Shown here piece after piece: positions 16,611 to 24,863 of a DNA stretch of 42,459 bases. The stretch is taken from NCBI GenBank assembly GCA_944325525.1, contig CALVAK010000019.1, positions 1-42,459 on the forward strand. The letters are read 5' to 3'. Under the pieces are notes generated by a model that saw only the letters and a program-made list of their open reading frames with translations, was not told the DNA's origin and searched no databases. How positions within the stretch are numbered: position 1 is the first letter of the stretch; the number at the start of each line of letters is the position of its first letter. Source of the DNA: Candidatus Gastranaerophilales bacterium (GTDB lineage: Bacteria > Cyanobacteriota > Vampirovibrionia > Gastranaerophilales > Gastranaerophilaceae). A program made the translations under genes and the position numbers.

Positions 16611-17153
16611 ATGTCAAAAAAAGTTTTAATTATAGCAACAAGTCCAAGAAAAAACGGCAATACAAATACAATGGCTGAAGAATTTAAAAAGGGTTCGGAT
16701 GAAGCAGGCAACAACACAGAAATTATCTATCTTTATGATAAAAAAATATCTTTTTGCAAAGGCTGTTTGGCATGCCAGAAAACCCGCAAATGTGTCATCA
16801 AAGATGATGCGAATACAATTGTAGAAAAAATGAAAAATGCTGATGTTATAGTATGGTCAACACCCATTTATTATTATGAAATGAGCGGACAAATGAAAAC
16901 AATGATTGATAGAACAAACCCTCTATTTTCCGGTGATTATTCATTTAGAGATATATATCTTCTAACAGCCTCAGCAGATGGCGGTGAATATTCTATGGAT
17001 GGCACAATAAAGGGACTTCAAGGATGGATAGATTGTTTTGAAAAAACACAAATAAAAGGTATAATTAAAGGACTCGGACTGCAAAATCCAAATGACGTAA
17101 GAAATACCGATTTTTTAAAAGAAGCTTACAATATGGGTAAATCTATCAAATAA
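16611..17153 (+). CDS. NADPH-dependent FMN reductase / flavodoxin-fold protein
   Basis: The flavodoxin-like fold has the FMN phosphate loop ATSPRKNGNTNTM (about 9-21) and VWSTPIYYYEMSGQMKTMID, the typical second FMN contact. A cysteine group C49, C52, C55 and C61 (CKGCLACQ then KC) resembles the compact motif of iron-sulfur flavoproteins and related reductases. It is 3 bases from the acetyltransferase stop, so it is in the same operon. It likely reduces FMN or quinone-like substrates using NAD(P)H. Confidence 0.9.
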   Translation: MSKKVLIIATSPRKNGNTNTMAEEFKKGSDEAGNNTEIIYLYDKKISFCKGCLACQKTRKCVIKDDANTIVEKMKNADVIVWSTPIYYYEMSGQMKTMIDRTNPLFSGDYSFRDIYLLTASADGGEYSMDGTIKGLQGWIDCFEKTQIKGIIKGLGLQNPNDVRNTDFLKEAYNMGKSIK

Positions 17154-17174
17154 CTTTTTAAGAGGTATTATTAA

Positions 17175-18176
17175 ATGCTTAAAATTATAGATTGTACTCT
17201 TAGAGACGGCGGTTATGTAAATAATTTTAATTTCGGCTTAAACGAAATAAAATCAATTATTGAACATCTAGAAAAATCAAAGATTGATATTATTGAGTTA
17301 GGTTTTTTACGAAATGAAGAGACTAGCCCTGACAGGACAATATATAATTGTTTAGCTGATGCTAAAATGAAGATTAATGATTTATCAGAAAATACACAAT
17401 TTGCTGTCATGCTTCAGCAAGATCAATATGATTCGGATAATCTTGATGACTGTGACGGCAGTATTTCTCACATAAGATGTGCTTTTCATATTAATGATAT
17501 AAAAGAAGGCTTGGATTCTTGCAGAAAAATAATTGATAAAGGATACTTATGCCATATTAATCCGATTAATTTATTAAGTTATACAAAAGAACAGTTTATC
17601 AACTTAATTAATACAGTAAACGAAATAAAGCCATACACTTTTACAATAGTTGACACTCTCGGATATATGAAAAATGATGATTTAAGAAAAATCATCTCCT
17701 TTATTGAATCTGAATTAAACCCGGGAATAACTCTTGGAATACACTTACATGAACATCTTTCTCTTTCTTTTTCAAACGCAATATTATTTACCCAGTTAAA
17801 ATCAAAAGAACGCAGCATTTCAATAGATGCCTCATTAAACGGAATAGGAAGATTGCCGGGGAATTTATGCATTGAACTTATAATGCAATATCTTAATGAT
17901 AATTATAAAAAAGAATATAATACCGATGCAATATATAATGCTATTGATGATTACATAACACCGATTAAAAAGGAACACCCATGGGGATATTCGCTACCGT
18001 ATGCATTATCGGCACAACATAAAGTACATCGAACTTATGTAGAATATTTACTATCAAAGAGAAATTTAAAAACTATTGATATTAACAATATTCTCAAGCT
18101 CATTCCAGATGATAAGAAACAGATATATAATAAAGACTATATAGAAAAAATATACAAAGATTACGTTGCGAAATAA
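17175..18176 (+). CDS. HMGL-like aldolase (DRE-TIM metallolyase family)
   Basis: The N-terminal DCTLRDGGY (6-14) is the DRE-TIM signature that binds the divalent metal and the substrate. HLHEH (190-194) provides further metal ligands, and SIDASLNGIGRLPGNLCIEL is the conserved later segment. The 333-residue length suits 4-hydroxy-2-oxovalerate aldolase-like members without a regulatory domain. It follows the FMN reductase by 21 bases with its own ribosome site (AGAGG), in the LysR-linked operon. It would form or split a C-C bond next to a keto acid; the substrate is uncertain. Confidence 0.88.
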   Translation: MLKIIDCTLRDGGYVNNFNFGLNEIKSIIEHLEKSKIDIIELGFLRNEETSPDRTIYNCLADAKMKINDLSENTQFAVMLQQDQYDSDNLDDCDGSISHIRCAFHINDIKEGLDSCRKIIDKGYLCHINPINLLSYTKEQFINLINTVNEIKPYTFTIVDTLGYMKNDDLRKIISFIESELNPGITLGIHLHEHLSLSFSNAILFTQLKSKERSISIDASLNGIGRLPGNLCIELIMQYLNDNYKKEYNTDAIYNAIDDYITPIKKEHPWGYSLPYALSAQHKVHRTYVEYLLSKRNLKTIDINNILKLIPDDKKQIYNKDYIEKIYKDYVAK

Positions 18177-18223
18177 AGCACAAAAACACTACAATATTAC
18201 AAAAATTGAATACATATTGTTTC

Positions 18224-18799
18224 TTAAACTAAAAAATCAATATTGAATCTTTTTTCAGCTCTATCTAAGAAGTCATCATATCTTTTTTTAGGAATAACCC
18301 AGTCTCCGTTTTTAATTTGTGAAAATTTTAATGATTTAAAAAACGGAATACTTTCAGAATAGAAGCCAACAGATACAGTATCATCAAATCTTCTGTCAGC
18401 AGTTTTAACCATATAGGCAAAAACCGGTTCTAAAGGGCTAACATATTTTATATTATCCTCATACTCACTTACAAGAGTAGTATAACCATTAAAGGTATTA
18501 TCTCCAGTTTTATAATGATGAGATGACATAGCTGCAGAAATAACTTCATCGGAATTATCATCCTTGAGTAAAAAATAATCATTAACGGGAAAATGTCTCG
18601 AGATTTCTTTTGTAAAATACTGGCTTATGCATCTTGCATGTTTACTGAAATTAACTTCCTGACGGTCAGCATATAATTTAGGATTCATTTTATATAAAGT
18701 GGCAGGGGTTCTTTTATTCGTATCTCTTCTTTTTACTTCACACGTCATAACGGCTTCTTTGCCAAAAGATAAAGCATATCCACATTTTTGTATTTTCAT
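18224..18799 (-). CDS. Hypothetical protein with N-terminal LSFGK motif, weakly GNAT-like
   Basis: The 191-residue protein has no signal peptide. A good ribosome site (AGGAGAG) precedes the start. It begins MKIQKCGYALSFGKEA, one of the recurrent [ILV]SF[KG] starts in this window. The middle and C-terminal parts (SSHHYKTGDN, PVFAYMVKTADRRFDDTVS, YSESIPFFKSLKFSQIKNGD) recall GNAT acetyltransferases, whose last motif resembles FYeklGF, but the acetyl-CoA loop is not obvious. It stands alone, convergent to the HMGL gene and divergent from the serpin-like gene. The GNAT idea is tentative. Confidence 0.6.
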   Translation of the reverse strand: MKIQKCGYALSFGKEAVMTCEVKRRDTNKRTPATLYKMNPKLYADRQEVNFSKHARCISQYFTKEISRHFPVNDYFLLKDDNSDEVISAAMSSHHYKTGDNTFNGYTTLVSEYEDNIKYVSPLEPVFAYMVKTADRRFDDTVSVGFYSESIPFFKSLKFSQIKNGDWVIPKKRYDDFLDRAEKRFNIDFLV

Positions 18800-18895
18800 T
18801 TTTATATTCTCTCCTGTACTATTTAAGTCACTAAATAATTTTTTTTGCCAATTGTTGTATAATTTAATACATACACTTTAAAGAGAGGATATTTT

Positions 18896-19933
18896 ATGAA
18901 AAAACTTTTGTCATTTATGTTTCTTTTATGTTTTTTAAGTGTTTGCTTTATGCTATGCGGCTTTACATTTTTCAAAAAAGAAGCTAAACCGGAAAAAACA
19001 AATTCTGTAGAAAATTCAGTAATTAAAGAAAAATTATGGTGTACTACTTTCCAGCTGGTATGGAATGATTTTATGGATAACATAAACAAAGGAAAACCTG
19101 TCGAATTTGTTAATGGAAATCCTCCCATCGCTGATGAATTAAATAAACGATTATATACAGAAAGCATTTTATCCTCTGATTCATATTATAAAAAATACGG
19201 ACTTATTTCTAAAAGCTTAAGAAAAACAATAGAAGATGGTATAAAAAAACAATTTAATGAAAAAAGTGATATTTTAAATTTGATAGATTGGAATGCAGAA
19301 AATTCTTATCTGTTTTATGTTATGTTAATAAAAGATTTTAATTTTGAAGTTGCTTTTGATGAATTAAAAAGCAGTACTTTTAATGGTTCCGAAGAAAAAG
19401 TAAAATATTTCGGCATAGACAAAAAATCAAATAAAAGATTAAAAGGAAATGTTGATGTATTGTTTTATAATTCTGCCGATGATTATGCTGTAAAACTCCT
19501 TACAAAAGAGAATGAAGAAGTTATTTTATTAAGAAGTGAAAAGAATGATAGTTTTGAAAACTTATATACATATATAGAAGAAAATACAAAATTTGATGAA
19601 TTCAGGGAAAAAGATGAATTAAAAATACCGAATATTAATGTTGATGAGTTAATAAAATATGATGAATTGTGCAATAAACCTATAAAAGACAGTAATTATG
19701 TAATTTCGCAGGCTCTTCAAACAATAAAATTCAAAATGGATAATAAAGGAGGAAAGTTAAAAAGCGAAGCAGCAATTATAGCAGTAAAAACAGCTTTATT
19801 CCCTCCTATAGATAATTCTCCAAGATTTTTCATGTTTGATAAGAAGTTTGTATTATTCTTAAAGGAAGCAGAAAAAGACAAACCATACTATGCAATGAAG
19901 GTTGATGATACTTCTTTTCTAGTAAAAGACTAG
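18896..19933 (+). CDS. Exported serpin-like protein
   Basis: The N-terminal signal sequence (about 1-24) contains cysteines at LCG, a possible but non-canonical lipobox. The C-terminal part follows the serpin order. NFEVAFDELKSSTFNG resembles the segment after strand 2 with the conserved F and T. KIPNINVDELIKYDEL and NYVISQALQTIKFKM match strand s6A/s5A-type segments. KLKSEAAIIAVKTAL matches the hinge and reactive-centre region, and SPRFFMFDKKFVLFLKEAE matches the family's F-x-F-D-x-P-F-x-F/L end. The N-terminal third is not clearly serpin. Serpins inhibit proteases by a conformational trap; whether this one can is unclear because the hinge is not the usual Ala-rich type. The assignment is from pattern alone and needs a structure prediction. 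A terminator follows. Confidence 0.55.
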   Translation: MKKLLSFMFLLCFLSVCFMLCGFTFFKKEAKPEKTNSVENSVIKEKLWCTTFQLVWNDFMDNINKGKPVEFVNGNPPIADELNKRLYTESILSSDSYYKKYGLISKSLRKTIEDGIKKQFNEKSDILNLIDWNAENSYLFYVMLIKDFNFEVAFDELKSSTFNGSEEKVKYFGIDKKSNKRLKGNVDVLFYNSADDYAVKLLTKENEEVILLRSEKNDSFENLYTYIEENTKFDEFREKDELKIPNINVDELIKYDELCNKPIKDSNYVISQALQTIKFKMDNKGGKLKSEAAIIAVKTALFPPIDNSPRFFMFDKKFVLFLKEAEKDKPYYAMKVDDTSFLVKD

Positions 19934-19960
19934 TAAAAAACTAATAAAAAACAAGTAAAG

Positions 19961-19992
19961 AAAAAGACCGGAAGATTTTTCGGTCTTTTTCA
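19961..19992 (+). terminator. Rho-independent terminator
   Basis: AAAAAGACCG (19961-19970) pairs with CGGTCTTTTT (19981-19990) across a ten-base loop, about 30 bases after the serpin-like gene. Confidence 0.85.
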
Positions 19993-20114
19993 TATTTAGA
20001 AACCAATTAAAATGCTATAACAATATAATCCATAAACAAAGAGCGTAAAGTAATTTCAAGATAGTCAGCGGTAAGTATGTTGATACGCAGGATTATATAT
20101 ATTATAATCATTAT

Positions 20115-20504
20115 ATGAGCAAAAAATTCTGTATTCTGCTATTTTGTATACTCTGCCTGCCCTTTAAAGTATATTCTCAAGGGTTTAATATGAATTTTCC
20201 TCTTGAAGGAAATTCTATAGCTAATAATACACTTCAATATTACGTTGTAAAAGATATATATAAATTAACGTCAAAATTAAATCCTATGTGTAGTAACCAC
20301 GAAATAACAAATACACAGGTTGTACATTATCCTTATGATGTTAAAAAGAAAAATAATAAATATGTAAAAGGGTACTGGAAAGAATTGTGGACAGTTAATT
20401 CCTGCGGTAAAAAAGTACAAATTCCTGTTTCATTTTATATAAACAACAAATCAACAACATATATTCTTGAAGATAGTTTTCTTAAAGATTTTAAAACAGA
20501 ATAA
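20115..20504 (+). CDS. Small exported hypothetical protein
   Basis: Residues 1-21 form a signal peptide (CILLFCILCLPFKVYSQ). The mature part of about 108 residues has two cysteines (PMCSNH and NSCGKK) likely to be disulfide-bonded in the periplasm, and beta-strand-rich sequence (KGYWKELWTVNSCGKKVQIP). I do not recognise the family. TATAAT occurs just upstream (about 20099). It is followed 80 bases later by the NISPV protein. Confidence 0.7.
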   Translation: MSKKFCILLFCILCLPFKVYSQGFNMNFPLEGNSIANNTLQYYVVKDIYKLTSKLNPMCSNHEITNTQVVHYPYDVKKKNNKYVKGYWKELWTVNSCGKKVQIPVSFYINNKSTTYILEDSFLKDFKTE

Positions 20505-20584
20505 GTTATGTAAAATTAATTCTAAAATTTAACAAAAAATTCTACCCTGAGTTTTATAACAATATAAAACAAAAAGAGGTTTAT

Positions 20585-21154
20585 ATGAGCAATATTTCTC
20601 CTGTATCCTTTAAAGCATACATTCCTGTAAGATATATGGCAAAAAATCCTAATAATGATAAATATGTCCCTGTTTTGAAAAATGAAAATATAAGAAAATG
20701 CCAGAGTTTTGTAGTAAGAAACCTTAATGGAACTGCAAAAAATAATAGAGATGAAGGCTTTGTATCATTTTATAAATCTTATGACAGAGATTACAGAAAA
20801 TTTCCTGTTGTTCATTCAGTATACGATATTAATAACCCTGTAGTATATATGGTAACAGGTGAAGATACGGATACAATAAGAGAATTAGCAAAACCGGTCG
20901 GTAAGGCAAAAGCCGAAGCTTTAGACAAATTAGGAAGTTCAAAATCTTACGAATCACAATATGAAGCAAAAAATTATATAAAAAATGTAAAAAGATTTTT
21001 AAAAAATCATTGTGCACGAGTAAAAGACGAAAATGGTGAACCACTAACTTTGACTGTATATTATAATCCAAAATATACAAGAGACGGAAATTTGAAATGT
21101 TTTGAATTCGCAGAAGCTGAATTTACAGTCGACAAGCAGACAATACCTCTATAA
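20585..21154 (+). CDS. Hypothetical protein with N-terminal NISPVSFKA motif
   Basis: The 189-residue protein begins MSNISPVSFKAYIPVRYM, the clearest example in the window of the recurrent N-terminal [ILV]SF[KG] motif; the NISPV part is shared with the protein at 10126. The remainder is soluble alpha/beta with helix-rich middle (DTIRELAKPVGKAKAEALDK) and a strand LTLTVYYNPKYTRDGNLK near the end. There is no signal peptide and no catalytic motif I can name. A ribosome site AAAGAGG precedes the start. The function is unknown. Confidence 0.7.
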   Translation: MSNISPVSFKAYIPVRYMAKNPNNDKYVPVLKNENIRKCQSFVVRNLNGTAKNNRDEGFVSFYKSYDRDYRKFPVVHSVYDINNPVVYMVTGEDTDTIRELAKPVGKAKAEALDKLGSSKSYESQYEAKNYIKNVKRFLKNHCARVKDENGEPLTLTVYYNPKYTRDGNLKCFEFAEAEFTVDKQTIPL

Positions 21155-21330
21155 AAAAATTATATTAATTCAGATTATCATCGCTGCTTAATGCCAAACC
21201 ACTTAAATTTCTCATTCACTTACAAATGGTTCATTTCAATGTTTGTTTATTCTAACTCACAACAATTATTAATTAGAAGATAACAACATATATATAACTT
21301 GTTTTACAATAAAGCTATTATTTTTAACTA

Positions 21331-23742
21331 TTAATTAATTCTTTTAAATATTAAAGTTGAAAAACCGGACATTTTAATAGGATAGTTTGTATGACCATCA
21401 CTATTTATTACAGAAGTATTTATATTACCGCTTCCTCCGTATTTTTTATTGTCAGTGTTTAACACTTCAATCCACTGACCTTCCGGGAAAGTAATATAAT
21501 ATTCCGCCGCATCTTTTCTAGGATAGTCTGCATCAATGAAATTTGTAATTGTATATGTTTCATTACCGCTTTCATAATCTCTATTATGAGTTGCAAGAAC
21601 ACTAGATGCGTAATGTTTAATTGTATCAGATTCAACTATTTCACCTTTAGATAAAGAAGGATTTTGTTTGTTCAATATGTTTAAATCTCTTGTTAAATGT
21701 CTGAATTTACTCATCAAATTTTTACCTGAAGAAGAATACGTAATATTTCCCAACGTTGATTCAATTAAGGCTTTTCTTCCTGTATCATAACCCTTTTCAA
21801 CATGAAGATTTTCCTCATTTTTAACAGATTCAAATTGTCTGAAAAATCTAAATGGAGTCAAATCAGAAGCTTCGTCGCCCTGAAATACCATTTTAGGACC
21901 GGGAATAGAATATATTCTTGCAAGAGCCATTTTATTTTTATTAAAGGACTTATTATACATTGTCTTTACAATATCATAAGTAATACCTGAATTCTGCTTT
22001 ATTCCGAGAGGAGATAATACTTCATCTCTAAAGGCTTTATCAATAGCATGAATCCATTGTCTTGAAGTAATACCTTCCGTATTATACTTATCCAATTTAC
22101 CGGATTGAAGCATAATTGCAAGCTTTTCAGCAACGAATTGAGCCTTTTGCAAACTCACAGTATTTAAAGCATCATCCAAAGAACTGTTTTTTAATTTACT
22201 CAATTTTTCTGCACGATTTTTATCTTCATCATTTAAAACAACATTATCATTTAAATTTAGCATCGGAACCATAAGTTTTGCTATTAATCTTGAACCTTCA
22301 TAATTTCCGATTTCATCATGACTCATTACATATTTAACAGTATCCTGAGAATGCATACAAGCTTTTTCAAATTCATCAAGATTAATATTTCCGTATAAAC
22401 CTTCTTTTAACCTGTGATAGAAGAAGAAATCCCATTCACTATCATAACCGAGCCTGCCAAGAGATGTATTGCCGTCGGAAATATTATTAATTGCCTGACA
22501 ATGAACGGATTCAGATTGATTTTCACCTGATTCAAATGATTTTAAAGAATTTACAACACGATTATCGTGCGGTTCAAAATAATCATCATAAAAGCTCCCA
22601 TCCTCACGAACACCAACACCGCTTCTTGAATCTTCCGCAATTAAAAAAGCATCTGGATTATGGTAATTAACTTCAGCTGCAATCTGTTTCATTGTATAGT
22701 CAGAAGACATAAATTTTGTCATATCAAGTCTTAATCCGTCACAATGATAGTTTTCAATCCAGTTTAATGCGGCATTTACAATAAAATCACGAACGTATCT
22801 TGAATTTTTACCTTCATAATTTAATGCTTCACCAAAACAGTTGTTTCCGCTAATATAAGGTCCCGTTTTTAAAAGAGCAGCACCATCAGGACCAATATGA
22901 TTCGGAACCATATCAATAATTACATTTAAACCTATATTATGTGCATAATTAATCAAATTTTTTAAACCATCGGGGCCGCCAAGATGTTCTGACGGTGCCA
23001 TCTTATCAACACCATCATAACCCCAGTTAAAGGAATATGTATTTTCAACAGGCATGATTTCAATTGCATTAAAACCCAATTCTTTTAAAGAATTTAACTT
23101 AGCCTTTGCTGCATCAAAAGTACCTTTTTTTGTGAATGTTGCAATATTTAATTCATAAATTCTGGCATCTGAAACTGGAGTTAAACCATTTTGCCCGTCA
23201 GCTTTTCTGGAAATTCTCTTTTTATTATTGTTAAACCAGTCATCGTCACTCCAGTTATATTTTGAATGGTCATATAAAGTAGAAGCCCCGAGTAAAGACT
23301 CCTGTCTGTTAGAATACGGGTCTTTTACAATATCAACGTCACCATTTCCTTTGTATATAGTATAGAAATATCTATCACCATCAGATACAAGTTCTGACGG
23401 TATTTTTTCAGGAGTTGTAAAAATTCCGTTACCATTATTTTTTAGTGTAAACACTTGCTTTTTTTCGGGATTATTTCTTTTCTCAACCGTTACTATAACT
23501 TTCTTTGTATCAGGATAGGTTAAAAGTTTAAATGAAACATCTTTTGTTTCAGGATTAATCACTCCGCCCCAACTTTTATGTTCAGCTTTGCTTCTTCCGA
23601 ATGACAACGGCTTATAACATACATTTGATAACTGATTAATTTGTTTATCCTGTTTTTGTACAGCATTTTCTTTTTTAACGTAAATATTGCCTTTTAAACC
23701 GTTATACTGACCTAATGTAACTGAAACTTTATCAACTTTCAC
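21331..23742 (-). CDS. GH13 alpha-amylase-family enzyme, TreZ/GlgB-like, with N-terminal LSFGR extension
   Basis: After a 45-residue extension containing KPLSFGR (F48), there is an N-terminal beta-sandwich (CBM48-like, about 55-165) and a GH13 barrel. All catalytic regions are present: DMVPNHIG, DGLRLDM with nucleophile D340, LIAED with acid/base E370, and MSHDEIG with D476. EIMPVENTYSFNWGYDGV and HLGGPDGLKNLINYAHNIGL resemble maltooligosyltrehalose trehalohydrolase (TreZ), with branching enzyme GlgB as the alternative. The start codon is GTG. No TreY or glycogen gene is in the window. It acts on alpha-glucans, likely in storage-polymer metabolism; the exact specificity is open. There is no signal peptide. 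Confidence 0.85.
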   Translation of the reverse strand: MKVDKVSVTLGQYNGLKGNIYVKKENAVQKQDKQINQLSNVCYKPLSFGRSKAEHKSWGGVINPETKDVSFKLLTYPDTKKVIVTVEKRNNPEKKQVFTLKNNGNGIFTTPEKIPSELVSDGDRYFYTIYKGNGDVDIVKDPYSNRQESLLGASTLYDHSKYNWSDDDWFNNNKKRISRKADGQNGLTPVSDARIYELNIATFTKKGTFDAAKAKLNSLKELGFNAIEIMPVENTYSFNWGYDGVDKMAPSEHLGGPDGLKNLINYAHNIGLNVIIDMVPNHIGPDGAALLKTGPYISGNNCFGEALNYEGKNSRYVRDFIVNAALNWIENYHCDGLRLDMTKFMSSDYTMKQIAAEVNYHNPDAFLIAEDSRSGVGVREDGSFYDDYFEPHDNRVVNSLKSFESGENQSESVHCQAINNISDGNTSLGRLGYDSEWDFFFYHRLKEGLYGNINLDEFEKACMHSQDTVKYVMSHDEIGNYEGSRLIAKLMVPMLNLNDNVVLNDEDKNRAEKLSKLKNSSLDDALNTVSLQKAQFVAEKLAIMLQSGKLDKYNTEGITSRQWIHAIDKAFRDEVLSPLGIKQNSGITYDIVKTMYNKSFNKNKMALARIYSIPGPKMVFQGDEASDLTPFRFFRQFESVKNEENLHVEKGYDTGRKALIESTLGNITYSSSGKNLMSKFRHLTRDLNILNKQNPSLSKGEIVESDTIKHYASSVLATHNRDYESGNETYTITNFIDADYPRKDAAEYYITFPEGQWIEVLNTDNKKYGGSGNINTSVINSDGHTNYPIKMSGFSTLIFKRIN

Positions 23743-23920
23743 TATTTTAACCCCAATACCTAAAACACAAATATATAAGTTCAGTAAAAACTAATACATG
23801 CTTAATTATACTAAAATCTTTCAAAAAATTTACAATTAATTAATAAATTTTATTTGATTTTTATTAAAAAATTTATTATAGTTACAAAAGTATTAATTAT
23901 TATATGGAAAAGAGGATGTA

Positions 23921-24463
23921 ATGGCAGAATTAAAAGGCAGTAAAACAGAAAAGAACCTGCAAACAGCATTTGCAGGAGAATCACAGGCAAGAAACAAATA
24001 TACCTATTATGCATCACAAGCAAAGAAAGAAGGATTCGTTCAAATAAGTAAAATTTTTGAAGAAACAGCAAACAATGAAAAAGAACATGCTAAAATCTGG
24101 TTTAAGTATCTGCACAACGGTTCAATTCCGCAGACAATATTAAATCTTGAAGATGCAGCGTCAGGTGAAAACTATGAATGGACACAAATGTACGCTCAAT
24201 TTGCGAAAGAAGCAAAAGAAGAAGGTTTTAATGATCTTGCTGTTCTTTTTGAGATGGTAGGAAAAATTGAAAAAACACACGAAGAAAGGTACAAAAAATT
24301 ATTAGAAAGCGTTAAAACAGATAAAGTCTTTGTAAGAGATAAAAAAATAGTATGGGAATGTGCAAACTGCGGACATCACTTTGAAGGAGAAAAAGCACCC
24401 GAAATATGTCCGGTCTGTAAGCACCCAAAAGCATACTTTTTTGAAACAGTTGTTAATTATTAA
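23921..24463 (+). CDS. rbr: Rubrerythrin
   Basis: Residues 1-135 are the ferritin-like di-iron four-helix domain with E20, E53 and H56 among the ligands ([10 protein letters not shown] and [10 protein letters not shown]). Residues 140-180 are a rubredoxin-like domain with C147, C150, C163 and C166 (CANCG and CPVCK). It reduces hydrogen peroxide with electrons passed through the rubredoxin iron, protecting anaerobes from oxidative stress. The 180-residue length is short-type but complete. An AAGAGG ribosome site precedes the start, and a strong terminator follows at once, so the gene is probably monocistronic. It supports an anaerobic lifestyle. Confidence 0.96.
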   Translation: MAELKGSKTEKNLQTAFAGESQARNKYTYYASQAKKEGFVQISKIFEETANNEKEHAKIWFKYLHNGSIPQTILNLEDAASGENYEWTQMYAQFAKEAKEEGFNDLAVLFEMVGKIEKTHEERYKKLLESVKTDKVFVRDKKIVWECANCGHHFEGEKAPEICPVCKHPKAYFFETVVNY

Positions 24464-24467
24464 TATT

Positions 24468-24493
24468 AAAAGCCGCCAGTTTTGGCGGCTTTT
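24468..24493 (+). terminator. Rho-independent terminator after rubrerythrin
   Basis: AAAAGCCGCCA (24468-24478) pairs perfectly with TGGCGGCTTTT (24483-24493) around a four-base loop. It could also serve the convergent gene ending at 24510. Confidence 0.92.
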
Positions 24494-24509
24494 AACTTAT
24501 ATATTCATT

Positions 24510-24746
24510 TTATACATTACAGTACAATACATTAGGTTCTACTAAAGTTAAAATTTCCGGACATTTTAAAATATATTTTTGAATTTTATATTCAAAATCT
24601 GAAATTTCACCTGATTCATATTTTTCTTCAAGTTTTTCAAGTTGTTGGGCTCTTTTTATTTCTTCACGAATGACTTGTCTTGTCGGCTTTTCCTGATGAT
24701 TTATTCCCGGATTTTTCCTTACACTGTTTATTGCAGTTGTAGACAT
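24510..24746 (-). CDS. Small hypothetical protein (78 aa)
   Basis: I do not recognise this protein. It is soluble with a charged helix (IREEIKRAQQLEKLEEKYES) followed by GEISDFEYKIQKYIL, which is like the short linker-and-helix pairs seen in SHOCT-type segments (the phrase G-x-I-S-x-x-E-Y). It has no signal peptide. A ribosome site AAGGA precedes the start. It lies between rubrerythrin (convergent) and the diguanylate cyclase gene (the latter ends at 24864, so this gene is upstream of nothing it could co-transcribe with on the minus strand except as a downstream neighbour). Confidence 0.55.
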   Translation of the reverse strand: MSTTAINSVRKNPGINHQEKPTRQVIREEIKRAQQLEKLEEKYESGEISDFEYKIQKYILKCPEILTLVEPNVLYCNV

Positions 24747-24863
24747 ACTTACATTCCTTTCCTTATTATTTATTCACTTACTTTACCTTACTTATATAAA
24801 GTAATTTTAAGTAAATAAATTCACAGAAATATTTTTTTTTGTAATACAAAGTTACAAAAAGGA

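Noticed and set aside
24780..24850. AT-rich repeat-like stretch with TTACTT units near 24778-24815
   Set aside because: Units are short, irregular and within ordinary AT-rich noise; no dyad or spacing pattern.
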